Source: Bilophila sp964538355 (GTDB lineage Bacteria; Desulfobacterota; Desulfovibrionia; Desulfovibrionales; Desulfovibrionaceae). Taken from it: DNA of 46,636 nucleotides. Position numbers and translations under genes: made by a program. Of the stretch, positions 17,401-25,001 are shown in pieces. The first letter of the stretch is position 1. Each line of letters starts with the position of its first letter. The notes beneath the pieces were generated by a model that worked only from the letters and a program-made list of their open reading frames with translations, searched no databases and was not told the origin of the DNA. The stretch is taken from contig CAZIFC010000016.1 of assembly GCA_964538355.1 (NCBI GenBank), positions 1 to 46,636 of the forward strand, written 5' to 3'.

Positions 17401-17897
17401 AAAGGATCGCGGCTGTCCGGGGACGGCTGGCGGGTTACGATGATGCCCGGAAGCACAATATAGGAGGGGGTGAACAGCATGTAGCGGGCGCGGTGCCGGG
17501 TTTCCGCTGCGGCAATGTACATGTCCACCTTTTTGTTGGTCGCGAGATCGGTCGTATCCGTCCAGTCGGCGGGGGGCATCACATGGAAGGTAAGGCCGGT
17601 CATTTTCTGGAGAATGCGGAGATAATCCGGCCCGATGCCGGTATAGCGTCCCTCGCTGTCAAACTTTTCCAGAGGGTAAAAATCGGGATCGATCCCGACG
17701 TTGACGGTGCGGTGCGTATCGAGCCACAGCCGTTCCTGCGGCGTCAGTTCGTCAAGAACCGAGGTCTGACGCTCCATGACGGCATCAACAGGGTCGATGT
17801 TCCGTTCAAAGAGGTTGTCCTGCATGGCCTTCAGGACAAGAAAAACCTGAGTAGCCACGAGAAAAACGCCGAAAAGAAGCACAGTCAGCAGACGCAC
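14415..17897 (-). CDS. Hybrid sensor histidine kinase with periplasmic solute-binding sensor, two receiver domains and Hpt
   Basis: The protein has 1160 residues. TM1 is at 2-24. A type-3 solute-binding-like domain (about 58-300, NVGIDPDFYPLEKFD) faces the periplasm, followed by TM2 (about 302-325) and a coiled coil. HisKA has phospho-His in FLANISHEIRTPLHG (near 404), and HATPase has NLVTNAVKF and GGTGLGLCIC. The first receiver (about 650-760) lacks the acidic pair (VLVLSASPLQ) though LLFLDRKL keeps an Asp. The second receiver (about 799-915) is complete (AEDN, LMDVQMP, Lys). A C-terminal Hpt has HNLKGASANVG (near 1010). This is a full His-Asp-His relay, probably toward the linked sigma-54 regulator. 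The start is GTG with GAGG upstream. By its sensor it may bind an amino acid or other small solute. Confidence 0.94.
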   Translation of the reverse strand: MRLLTVLLFGVFLVATQVFLVLKAMQDNLFERNIDPVDAVMERQTSVLDELTPQERLWLDTHRTVNVGIDPDFYPLEKFDSEGRYTGIGPDYLRILQKMTGLTFHVMPPADWTDTTDLATNKKVDMYIAAAETRHRARYMLFTPSYIVLPGIIVTRQPSPDSRDPLADIDNIKGLAGKHVAVVNRYSWHDFLLEQHPEIIPVVVKNTLEGLQKVAFGEVDAMIDYQFNITEKISNSGIRNLRVAGVIDAPYGHAFGIRKDWPELHSIITKALEQITPEERRIIAQKWLQPYEKKTFSKQTLWMMLFAAEVLFTVFAFVLYWNFSLKRQVSRRTEQLNQELIKYDRAEKELRESRAMLEQSNLELEHRVNERTRDLQTINAELQLAKEAADAATTAKSQFLANISHEIRTPLHGIMAFAELALLKEKTPPHRYLRAILQSSRALLEIINDLLDVSKIEAGHLELEQAPFMLDDVVHHVCTVAMHNAQAGGIELIVDMDPHMQLALIGDAGRLQQIIMNLVTNAVKFTGPGGQICVTLKQAHAEPLPSEPDQQRVRIICFVRDTGVGIAPESLDQLFQPFRQVDASTTRRHGGTGLGLCICRQLVEMMDGEIWVESEPNVGSTFAFSVPLCTQPNAGPAAQLPPPPEHPVHVLVLSASPLQTEILRRHFAALGIDAVTASTVDEAVQKGRELPQKQPDLLFLDRKLAEPNTLYALRALRTAFGHTIPAILMDEHAGEQILSESHREDAQQDGQVAILSLVTLRGLHESIVSLNEPCLVAYSGRLHALPTPMEAPLFHDVRILVAEDNPTNQEIMEALFEDTGVSLTVVSNGKQALDALRVGAQRGEHFDLVLMDVQMPVMDGYEATRIIRTMPELEGLPIVAITAHAMHEDKMRALSAGIARYLSKPLSRAALFGTLRALLPNKIIPRKPVQAASAPPEAAIATCGNSLPPCLDANAIERLNVSPETYQKILRGYVRNTAEALPALRKGLYLDPSLPEQAACHPAWEWLIREAHNLKGASANVGAVAVQQDAHALELGLRQFIRQSGNATVSRTDMANTFAPLLETLERAFSTVQASLELPVTAPCHEGQAQKLQTETLSEEQMTQVHHLRDMLALADPERIADALTPLAEFLPPALMNQLQHAIDFYDYDEALALLPPDTK

Positions 17898-17954
17898 GCA
17901 AACCTCGGGGAAGGGTTATGCCGCCGGGAGGCCGGACGGATGGAAGGAATGAAC

Positions 17955-17991
17955 AAGCCCGGAAGGTTCCTTGCGGGTTCTTTCCGGGCTT
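17955..17991. terminator. hairpin between the kinase gene and the next minus-strand gene
   Basis: AAGCCCGGAA (17955-17964) pairs perfectly with TTCCGGGCTT (17982-17991). On the minus strand it lies 27 bases past the stop of the small gene at 18019, in the right place to end that transcript, but the tail GTTCATT is poor in T. On the plus strand TGCTGTTTTT follows. Confidence 0.45.
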
Positions 17992-18018
17992 TGCTGTTTT
18001 TGGGGATCGCGCGGGCGA

Positions 18019-18243
18019 TCAGTTCTTGCCGAGTCCGGTCAGGTATTCGTGGGCTGCGGTCAGGACGTTGGGCATGAGGATTTCCCCGGCCTTGGGGTTG
18101 CATTTCGCCATGCCGATGCACGCGGAGAGGTTGTCCCGGATGCGTTCGGCCTTGTGGCGTGCTTCCGTATTGGGCGTGAGGGTTTCCATATGGGCTTCGA
18201 CCTTGGCCATGGCTGCCTGAGCCTGTTCGAGTTTCTTCTGCAT
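18019..18243 (-). CDS. Small helical protein of unknown function
   Basis: This 74-residue protein starts at MQKKLEQAQAAMAKVE. It looks almost wholly helical, with a heptad-like first half, followed by NLSACIGMAKCNPKAGEILMPNV with two cysteines. I do not recognise a family. AAGGA lies nine bases before ATG 18243; the frame stays open upstream, but those residues lie in the intergenic space and have no such site. It is flanked by a Cys-rich small protein upstream and a hairpin downstream. Confidence 0.6.
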   Translation of the reverse strand: MQKKLEQAQAAMAKVEAHMETLTPNTEARHKAERIRDNLSACIGMAKCNPKAGEILMPNVLTAAHEYLTGLGKN

Positions 18244-18318
18244 GGGAGTGTATCCTTCATTCGGTGTTTTTTCGGGGAAACGGACTATAACGCAGGCCCT
18301 CTTTCTTTTCAAATAAGA

Positions 18319-18612
18319 TCATTCCGGCGTCTGTCGAGTCCCGGAAGCGTCCCTGTACGCCTGCGCCCGCTCCCGTATGGCTGTGGAAAGACAGCGGATA
18401 ACGCACTCGTAGTTTTCCGGGCGATGGGGGAAGAGGCAGCCTGTGCAGTTCTTCACCCCCGTTTCCGTCCGGCGGGGGGAGCCGGGGCATTCCGGCAGAA
18501 AATAGAGCGGGCAGTAGCAAAAAAGGCAGTTGAATGCGTCCGGTTCCGCATCCGCATGGCAGGGAAAGTGTGTGCAATCGATGTTTTTAAAAAAGCGAGA
18601 ACTGTTTTTCAT
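18319..18612 (-). CDS. Cysteine-rich small metal-binding domain protein
   Basis: The protein has 97 residues. The first 70 match my memory of the cysteine-rich small domain family (zf-like, PF04071): FFKNIDCTHFPCH, NCLFCYCPLYFLPECPG, then VKNCTGCLFPHRPENYE. It has about nine cysteines in the domain, several paired as CxxC or CxC, plus conserved His and the HRPENY signature, so zinc or FeS binding is likely. Function is unknown; family members occur in anaerobes and sometimes next to cobamide genes. It reads away from mop, whose promoter region begins about 40 bases upstream. Confidence 0.8.
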   Translation of the reverse strand: MKNSSRFFKNIDCTHFPCHADAEPDAFNCLFCYCPLYFLPECPGSPRRTETGVKNCTGCLFPHRPENYECVIRCLSTAIRERAQAYRDASGTRQTPE

Positions 18613-18651
18613 GGCGAATACCTAGGGAGTGTCCTTTCTGTCGTAACTGTA

Positions 18652-18680
18652 TTGACAGAATTGTAGCCTTCTTATATGCA
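18652..18680 (+). promoter_or_regulatory. possible promoter of mop
   Basis: TTGACA (18652-18657) is followed after 17 bases by TATGCA (18675-18680). It leaves a leader of about 205 bases before the mop ATG. The -10 is imperfect; TTATAT two bases earlier is an alternative with a 15-base spacer. Confidence 0.45.
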
Positions 18681-18742
18681 AAAAGAAACTCCTTTCCATC
18701 TTCCCGGGATGGGATTGCTGTTGTCCAGCGGGTGTCGCTTTT

Positions 18743-18774
18743 GTCGAAAACCGTGCCTGATACAGGTTTTCGAC
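18743..18774 (+). promoter_or_regulatory. stable hairpin in the mop 5' leader
   Basis: GTCGAAAACC (18743-18752) pairs perfectly with GGTTTTCGAC (18765-18774) across a 12-base loop. No T tract follows, so it is not a simple terminator. It sits midway in a leader of about 205 bases that contains no convincing reading frame and could be part of an RNA regulatory element. I cannot match it to a known riboswitch. Confidence 0.4.
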
Positions 18775-18894
18775 CCCATGCCCGCCCTGTGAAGTGCTCT
18801 CAAGGAGCCGGACAAAAGGGAAAGGCCTTTTTTGACGGTTCCCGTAAACCTTTCGGCCCCCTGTCGGGTTGGCCGTGGAATCAAGGAGTGGCGC

Positions 18895-21621
18895 ATGATT
18901 TCCAAGACGCTCATTGTGAACGGGATGGCGAAAACGCTGCTTGTAAACCCCGAGGATTCGCTGGCCGACGTGTTGCGCGGCCAGCTGCTGCTGACCAGCG
19001 TGAAAGTTGGCTGCGGGACGGGGCAGTGTGGTGCCTGTAATGTGATTCTGGACGGCAAGCTTGTCCGTACCTGCATGCTGAAAATGAAGCGTGTGGAAGA
19101 CGGAGCCGCCGTCACGACGCTTGAAGGGATCGGAACGCCCGAGCATATGCACCCGCTTCAGCTTTCGTGGATGTTCCACGGCGGTGCCCAGTGCGGTTTT
19201 TGTACGCCCGGATTCATCGTGTCCGCCAAGTGCCTTCTGGACGCCAATCCCGCGCCGACCCGCAACGAGGTCCGCGACTGGTTCCAGACGCACCGCAACG
19301 CCTGCCGCTGCACGGGCTACAAGCCGCTGGTCGATGCCGTCATGGACGCCGCCGCCGTCATGCGCGGCGAGAAATCTGTCAAGGATATCGAATACAAGGA
19401 ACCTGTTGACGGGCGCGCCTGGGGTTCCCGCCGTCCTCGTCCCAATGCCGTTGCCAAGGTAACCGGTACGCACGATTTCGGCGCGGATACCGGCCTGAAG
19501 ATGCCTCCGAACACGCTGCATCTGGCACTGGCTCAGGCCAAGGTTTCCCACGCCAACATCAAGGGCATCGATACTTCCGAAGCCGAAGCCATGCCCGGCG
19601 TTTTCCGCGTGCTGACCCACAAGGACGTGAAGGGCAAGAACCGCATCACCGGCCTCATCACCTTCCCCACCAACAAGGGTGACGGCTGGGATCGTCCGAT
19701 CCTCAACGATACCAAAATCTTCCAGTATGGCGACGCGCTTGCCATCGTCTGCGCCGACTCCGAGGCCCATGCCCGCGCCGCCGCCGACAAGGTGAAATTT
19801 GACCTTGAACTGCTGCCCGAATACCTGAACGCTCCCGATGCCATGGCCCCCGATGCCATCGAGATCCACCCCGGCACGCCGAACGTCTACTTCGAACAGA
19901 AGGAAGTGAAGGGCGCGGAAACGGCCCCCTTCTTTGCCGACGCCGAAAACGTGGTGGTGGAAGACAGCTTCTACACGCAGCGTCAGCCCCACCTGCCCAT
20001 CGAGCCGGACGTGGGCTATGGCTACATGAATGAAGAAGGCAAGCTGGTCATCCACTCCAAGTCCATCGGCCTGCACCTGCACGGCCTGATGATCGCCCCC
20101 GGCCTGGGCCTCGACTTCGGAAACGACATGATCATGGTGCAGTGCAACGCGGGCGGTACGTTCGGGTACAAGTTCAGCCCGACCATGGAAGCCCTTATCG
20201 GCGTTGCCGTGCTCGCCACGGGCCGCCCCTGCCACCTGCGCTACAACTACGAACAGCAGCAGCAGTACACCGGCAAGCGTTCTCCCTTCTTCACCACCGC
20301 GCGCTTTGCCGCCGACAAGAAGACCGGAAAGATCAAGGCCATGGAAACCGACTGGATCGTCGACCACGGCCCCTATTCCGAATTCGGCGACTTGCTGACC
20401 CTGCGCGGTGCCCAGTACATCGGCGCGGGCTACGGCATTGAAAACATCCGCGGCATCGGCAGAACCGTGTGCACCAACCACGGCTGGGGTGCGGCCTTCC
20501 GCGGCTACGGAGCCCCCGAAAGCGAATTCGCTTCCGAAGTGCTCATTGATGAACTGGCCGAAAAGCTCGGCATGGACCCGCTGGAACTGCGTGCCGTCAA
20601 CTGCTACAAGCCCGGCGACACGAACCCCTCCGGCCAGAAGCCGGAAGTCTTCAGCCTGCCGGACATGATCGACATCCTGCGCCCGAAGTTCAAGGCCGCC
20701 AAGGAAAAGGCCGCCGCGAACTCCACTGACGAGATCAAGCGCGGCGTAGGCGTCGCCATCGGTATCTATGGCTGCGGTCTGGACGGCCCGGACTCCGCCG
20801 AAAGCTGGGTCGAATACAATCAGGACGGTACGGTTACGCTCGGCGTTTGCTGGGGTGACCACGGACAGGGTGCCGATGCCGGTGCTCTGGGTACGGCCCA
20901 TGAGGCCCTGCGCCCGCTGAACATCGCCGTCGACAAGATCCGTCTGGTGATGAACGACACCTCCAAGGCCCCCGTGGGCGGCCCCGCCGGTGGTTCGCGC
21001 TCGCAGCTTGTGGTCGGCAATGCCATCCGCGTCGCCTGTGAAACCCTCATCGAAGCGATGAAGAAGCCCGGCGGCGGTTTCTATACCTATGAGGAAATGA
21101 AGGCCGAAGGCCGCGAACTGCGCCAGTACGGCAAGTGGACCACGCCGTGCACGTCCCCGGACGAAAACGCGCAGGGCGAACCGTTCTGCTGCTACATGTA
21201 CGGGCTGTTCATGGCTGAAGTGGCCGTGAACCAGACCACCGGAAAGACGCAGGTGGAAAAGCTGACCATGATTGCCGACATCGGCAAGGTCAACAACCGC
21301 CTCGTGACCGACGGCCAGCTGTACGGCGGGCTGGCGCAGGGCATCGGCCTCGCGCTTTCCGAGGACTATGAGGACATCAAGAAGCATTCGACTCTCGTCG
21401 GCGCGGGCCTGCCCTACATCAAGGACGTCCCGGACGATATCGAGCTGATCTACCTTGAAAACTCCCGTCCTGACGGCCCGTTCGGCGCGTCCGGTGTGGG
21501 CGAGCTGCCCTTGACGGCACCTCATGCCGCCATCATCAACGCCATCTATCAGGCCTGCGGTGCGCGCGTGACGCACCTGCCTGCACGTCCCGAGAAGGTG
21601 CTCGCCGCCCTGAAGAAGTAA
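18895..21621 (+). CDS. mop: Molybdenum aldehyde oxidoreductase (xanthine oxidase family)
   Basis: The protein has 908 residues, one longer than D. gigas Mop, which it follows almost colinearly from memory. A plant-type [2Fe-2S] domain has Cys40, 45, 48 and 60 (GCGTGQCGAC...C). A helical [2Fe-2S] domain has CGFC near 100 and the RNACRCTGYKPLVDAVMD signature. The large molybdopterin-binding domains contain PDGPFGASGVGELPLT with the catalytic Glu near 870. It oxidises aldehydes to carboxylic acids at a Mo pyranopterin (cytosine dinucleotide) site and passes electrons through the two FeS centres; there is no FAD domain. ATG 18895 has AAGGAG upstream; the open frame starts earlier but without homology. 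It heads the cluster running to 27905. Confidence 0.97.
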   Translation: MISKTLIVNGMAKTLLVNPEDSLADVLRGQLLLTSVKVGCGTGQCGACNVILDGKLVRTCMLKMKRVEDGAAVTTLEGIGTPEHMHPLQLSWMFHGGAQCGFCTPGFIVSAKCLLDANPAPTRNEVRDWFQTHRNACRCTGYKPLVDAVMDAAAVMRGEKSVKDIEYKEPVDGRAWGSRRPRPNAVAKVTGTHDFGADTGLKMPPNTLHLALAQAKVSHANIKGIDTSEAEAMPGVFRVLTHKDVKGKNRITGLITFPTNKGDGWDRPILNDTKIFQYGDALAIVCADSEAHARAAADKVKFDLELLPEYLNAPDAMAPDAIEIHPGTPNVYFEQKEVKGAETAPFFADAENVVVEDSFYTQRQPHLPIEPDVGYGYMNEEGKLVIHSKSIGLHLHGLMIAPGLGLDFGNDMIMVQCNAGGTFGYKFSPTMEALIGVAVLATGRPCHLRYNYEQQQQYTGKRSPFFTTARFAADKKTGKIKAMETDWIVDHGPYSEFGDLLTLRGAQYIGAGYGIENIRGIGRTVCTNHGWGAAFRGYGAPESEFASEVLIDELAEKLGMDPLELRAVNCYKPGDTNPSGQKPEVFSLPDMIDILRPKFKAAKEKAAANSTDEIKRGVGVAIGIYGCGLDGPDSAESWVEYNQDGTVTLGVCWGDHGQGADAGALGTAHEALRPLNIAVDKIRLVMNDTSKAPVGGPAGGSRSQLVVGNAIRVACETLIEAMKKPGGGFYTYEEMKAEGRELRQYGKWTTPCTSPDENAQGEPFCCYMYGLFMAEVAVNQTTGKTQVEKLTMIADIGKVNNRLVTDGQLYGGLAQGIGLALSEDYEDIKKHSTLVGAGLPYIKDVPDDIELIYLENSRPDGPFGASGVGELPLTAPHAAIINAIYQACGARVTHLPARPEKVLAALKK

Positions 21622-21667
21622 CCCTGAAAAGTGATTGCCCCTCCTCGTGAAGGGAGCGGGATTGAAG

Positions 21668-21720
21668 GCCCTCCCGGTTTTGCATAACGCGGCACGTTAT
21701 GAAGGCCGGGAGGGCTGTTT
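21668..21720 (+). terminator. two-tier hairpin between mop and the redox gene
   Basis: GCCCTCCCGG (21668-21677) pairs with CCGGGAGGGC (21706-21715), and inside it CATAACG (21683-21689) pairs with CGTTATG (21695-21701). The tail is only TGTTT. It lies 46 bases after the mop stop and 26 before the next ATG. It may act as a partial terminator or mRNA-processing barrier that sets mop expression above that of the downstream genes. Confidence 0.55.
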
Positions 21721-21745
21721 GCCATACTGGATTACCGGAGGCCTC

Positions 21746-24088
21746 ATGGAACAGGACGATTTGCGGAGCTGGGAACGGCAGTGCACACAGGACGACATGC
21801 CCAAATGCCGGGCGGCCTGTCCGTTGCAGGTGGATGTGCGCCCGTTTCTTGAGCGGATGGCGAATGGAGACATGCCCGGAGCGCGCAAGGTGCTGGAACG
21901 GCATTTGCCCCTGCCCGGCGTTCTGGGGCGGATTTGCGAACATCCCTGCGAAGGCGCGTGCGTGCGCCGGGAGCTTGGCGGCGCGCTTGCCGTGGGTGCG
22001 CTGGAACGCGCCTGCGTGTCCCTCTGTCCCCAACAGACAAAGGCCCTTCCGCGGCCTCCGAAAAACAGGAACGTGCTTGTTATCGGCGACGGCATGGCGG
22101 GGCTGACGGCGGCGTGGGATCTTTCCCGCAAGGCCTATCCCGTGACGCTGCTGTACGCCGGGGAGCGTCCCGGCGACGGTTTGCTCGGGGCGTTTGCCGC
22201 GCTGTCTCCTGACATGCTGGAAACAGAGCTTGAGTCCATGCGGCGGAGCGGCGTGGCGTTCGAACGCCGGGAGCCTGATCCCGCCTTGCTGCTGGCGGAA
22301 GGGTATGACGCCGTTTTTGTGGATGTCTCCCGTGCGCCCGCGCTGGCTCCGGCCTCGCGCAGCGACGTGGATGCCGTCACGCTGAACGCGGCGGGCGGCT
22401 CCGAACGTGTTTGCTTCGGCGGCTGGCCCGATACGCAGGCCAATGCCGGGCCGGTGGCGTGGGCTGCGGAGGGCCGCCGTGGAGCCATGACGCTGGAACG
22501 CGCGATGACCGGCGTTTCGCTGACGGCTTCGCGCGAAAGCGAGGGGGCCAGTGCGACACGCCTGCACACGCCGCTGGACGGGCTGGCTCCGTTGCAGCGG
22601 GTGGAACCGGCGGATGCGGCAGGCTACGCGCCCGAGGAAGCGAAAACGGAAGCCGGACGCTGCCTGCAATGCGAGTGCATGGTTTGTGTGCGAGAGTGCC
22701 TGTTCATGCAGAAATACAAGGGCTACCCTCGTGTGTACGCCCGCCAGATGTACAACAATGCCGCCATCGTCAAGGGACACCATCAGGCGAACCGGATGAT
22801 CAACAGCTGTACCCTCTGCGGACAGTGCGAGGTGCTGTGTCCGGAAGGCTTCTCGATGGCGGATCTCTGCCTTTCCTTCCGCCGGGATATGGTGAAGCGC
22901 GGGATGATGCCGCCCTCCGCGCACGAATTCGCGTTGGAGGATATGGCTGCCAGCAACAGCCCGGAATGCCTCTTGTCGTTTGCCGGGCCGGGCGTGGAAA
23001 CCTGCGAGCATGTGTTCTTCCCCGGATGCCAGCTTGCGGGGGCCCGTACTTCGCAGGTGCTTGCGGTTTATGAGACGCTTCGCGAACGGCTTGGCAGTGT
23101 GGGGCTTCTTTCGCGCTGCTGTGGCGTTCCGGCGCAGTGGGCGGGCGAAGAAGCGGTTTTTGCCGAGAGCGTCGCCCAGCTGAAGGCCCAGTGGGAAGCC
23201 CTGGGGAAACCCCGGATGATCGCCGCCTGTTCTTCCTGCTGCAAGACGCTCCGGGATGCCATCCCGGAAATGGTTGTGGTGTCGCTCTGGGAGGTGCTGG
23301 ATCAGGAATCCCCGGCTGCTGCGGGCAAAACGGCCTGCTGTTGCGGCGAAGTGCCGCCGCTGAGCATCCACGATCCCTGTTCCGCCCGGCACGACGAGGC
23401 TTGGCGCGCTGCGGTGAGAAGCCTGCTTCGGAAGCACGGCATCGCCTTTGAAGAACCGCGCCTGACCGGTGAAACAACGCCCTGCTGCGGCTATGGCGGG
23501 CTGATGTGGAACGTTGACCCGGCGTTGGCCTCGGCAACGGCGTCCGACCGGGCCGGACAGCTCCCCCATGATGCCGTGACCTCCTGCATCATGTGCCGGG
23601 AACGGCTGGCGGCGGAGGGCAAGCCCGCTCTCCACATGCTGGATCTGCTTTACCCCGAAGGGGATCTCGCGGCGATGGCCTCCGCGAAAGGCTCCGGGCT
23701 GTCGTCCCGGCGGGCGGGGCGGGCGGCACTCCGGGACGCCGTTCTGCATCGCTTCCGCGGCAGTGCGGAAAAGGCTGTTTCCGATGATGGACCCGCCGTC
23801 CATATCCCGGCTGACGTGTTGGAAACAATGGAGGAACGCCGCATCCTGCGCGAAGACGCCCTTCGGGTGGTTCGCCATGCCGAAGCCACGGGCGATCGTT
23901 TCCTCAACCGTGACAACGGGCATTTCCTTGCCTCTCTGCGCCCTGTTCGGGTAACGTTCTGGGTGGAGTACAGCGTTGGGGAGGACGGCTGCACCGTGCA
24001 TGATGCGTACTGCCACCGGATGGAAGTTCCCGGGACTTCGACGCCCGAGGGCCGCTATGAAGCTGTCCGCAACCCGTTTCACCTGTAA
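21746..24088 (+). CDS. Multi-cluster FeS/flavin-like redox protein with CCG (HdrB-type) domains
   Basis: The protein has 780 residues. At about 10-80 it has a glutamate-synthase-small-subunit-like FeS domain (CRAACPLQVDVRPFL, CEHPCEGACVRRE). At about 110-300 it has a single nucleotide-binding fold with VLVIGDGMAG in place of GxGxxG; the domain is much shorter than in normal NADPH/FAD enzymes. At about 306-366 there are two ferredoxin-like Cys sets (CLQCECMVCVREC, CTLCGQCEVLC). At about 427-620 there are HdrB/GlpC-like cysteine motifs (FPGC, CCGVPAQ, CSSCC, CCGYGG, CIMC). A C-terminal tail of about 160 residues is unknown to me. I infer an electron carrier between Mop and other partners. CGGAGG lies before ATG 21746. 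I recall the D. vulgaris counterpart as DVU1558. Confidence 0.85.
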   Translation: MEQDDLRSWERQCTQDDMPKCRAACPLQVDVRPFLERMANGDMPGARKVLERHLPLPGVLGRICEHPCEGACVRRELGGALAVGALERACVSLCPQQTKALPRPPKNRNVLVIGDGMAGLTAAWDLSRKAYPVTLLYAGERPGDGLLGAFAALSPDMLETELESMRRSGVAFERREPDPALLLAEGYDAVFVDVSRAPALAPASRSDVDAVTLNAAGGSERVCFGGWPDTQANAGPVAWAAEGRRGAMTLERAMTGVSLTASRESEGASATRLHTPLDGLAPLQRVEPADAAGYAPEEAKTEAGRCLQCECMVCVRECLFMQKYKGYPRVYARQMYNNAAIVKGHHQANRMINSCTLCGQCEVLCPEGFSMADLCLSFRRDMVKRGMMPPSAHEFALEDMAASNSPECLLSFAGPGVETCEHVFFPGCQLAGARTSQVLAVYETLRERLGSVGLLSRCCGVPAQWAGEEAVFAESVAQLKAQWEALGKPRMIAACSSCCKTLRDAIPEMVVVSLWEVLDQESPAAAGKTACCCGEVPPLSIHDPCSARHDEAWRAAVRSLLRKHGIAFEEPRLTGETTPCCGYGGLMWNVDPALASATASDRAGQLPHDAVTSCIMCRERLAAEGKPALHMLDLLYPEGDLAAMASAKGSGLSSRRAGRAALRDAVLHRFRGSAEKAVSDDGPAVHIPADVLETMEERRILREDALRVVRHAEATGDRFLNRDNGHFLASLRPVRVTFWVEYSVGEDGCTVHDAYCHRMEVPGTSTPEGRYEAVRNPFHL

Positions 24089-24099
24089 GGAGGCCTTTC

Positions 24100-24315
24100 A
24101 TGGCGATGGAACCACGATACGAACCGGATCCGGGAGACTGGGTTTGCGCCCGTTGCCGATGCCCTCTGGAACAGGTGAAAGTGCAGGTCGGGTATCTTGG
24201 CAGCGCGTTTGACGTTTCCCTGCCGCGCTGCCCTTCCTGCGGCTTGACGATGATTCCCAAGTCGTTGGCGGAAGGGAAGATGGCGGAAGTGGAAGCCCTG
24301 CTGGAAGACAAGTGA
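24100..24315 (+). CDS. Small two-CxxC redox/zinc-ribbon protein (DVU_1557 type)
   Basis: This 71-residue protein has CARC at about residues 16-19 with a further Cys two residues on, and CPSC at about 45-48, separated by VQVGYLGSAFDVSLPR. That is a rubredoxin-like or zinc-ribbon knuckle pair, with an acidic helical tail. AGGAGG lies six bases before the ATG and 11 bases after the previous stop. Its last four bases overlap the next gene's GTG. I recall this family being named after DVU_1557 of D. vulgaris as a redox protein. Metal and function are not known to me. Confidence 0.8.
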   Translation: MAMEPRYEPDPGDWVCARCRCPLEQVKVQVGYLGSAFDVSLPRCPSCGLTMIPKSLAEGKMAEVEALLEDK

Positions 24316-25001
24316 ATCCGCTGTACGAACGCGCGTCCTTTCGGGATGCGACGGCGGACTGCCTGCGGCCCGGCGGCGTTGCGCTGACGGAGCGGGGGCT
24401 TGGCCTGTGCGGGTTCCATGCCGGGGACAGGGTGGCGGATCTCGGCTGTGGGCCGGGGGTGACGCTGGCTCTGCTGGCCTCGCGGGGGCTGCGCTGTTTC
24501 GGAATGGACATGGCGGCCGCCATGCTGCACGAGGCCGCCCGAAGGCGGGCCAGCCCGCTGGTTGCCGGAAGGCTTGAGCAGCTTCCGCTGCGGGACTCCT
24601 GCATGGACGGCCTTGTGTGCGAGTGCGTGCTTTCCCTGTCTTCCGGGCCGGAGGCGGCATTGGGGGACATGGCGCGGATCTTGCGTCCGGGGGGCAGGCT
24701 GCTCCTTTCCGATATTACCGTGCAAGACGGCGGGGAAGCGGCTGGAGCCGGACAGGGGTGCGCCCGTGGCGCGGTGTCTCCGGCGGTGCTGCGGGACAGG
24801 CTGGAGCGGGCGGGGTTTCGGGTTGTCGAATATGAGGATCATTCCCGGCTGCTTGCCGAGCTTGCGGGACGCCTGCTGTTTCAGGGAGTTCCGCGTTCCG
24901 CCCTGCTGGACTGGATGGGCGGCTGCCCGTCCGGGGGCGGGGCATGCGGCGGCAGGCGTCTGGGCTATGGCATGTTCATCGGGGAAAGGGTGTTGTCATG
25001 A
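24312..25001 (+). CDS. trsM: SAM-dependent methyltransferase (DVU_1556/TrsM type)
   Basis: This 229-residue class I methyltransferase has motif I VADLGCGPGVTLALLASRG, the acidic end of beta2 in CFGMDMA, and the ILRPGGRLLLSDI stretch typical of UbiE/Methyltransf_11 enzymes. The C-terminal part ends GGACGGRRLGYG. It starts at GTG 24312, which overlaps the stop of the zinc-ribbon gene (GTGA), and ends overlapping the next ATG (ATGA). The substrate is unknown. The context (radical SAM protein and AMP ligase) suggests a small molecule or lipid rather than a macromolecule. The name follows my recollection of current database naming and was not checked. Confidence 0.82.
   Translation: MNPLYERASFRDATADCLRPGGVALTERGLGLCGFHAGDRVADLGCGPGVTLALLASRGLRCFGMDMAAAMLHEAARRRASPLVAGRLEQLPLRDSCMDGLVCECVLSLSSGPEAALGDMARILRPGGRLLLSDITVQDGGEAAGAGQGCARGAVSPAVLRDRLERAGFRVVEYEDHSRLLAELAGRLLFQGVPRSALLDWMGGCPSGGGACGGRRLGYGMFIGERVLS

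Noticed and set aside
18622..21576. Open frame of about 980 codons on the minus strand
   Set aside because: It is opposite mop, with a low-complexity Gly/Ala/Val/His-rich translation. Mop homology on the other strand is decisive.
21536..24082. Open frame of about 850 codons on the minus strand
   Set aside because: It is opposite the FeS redox gene. The plus-strand frame has ordered Cys motifs and a ribosome site; this one has neither.
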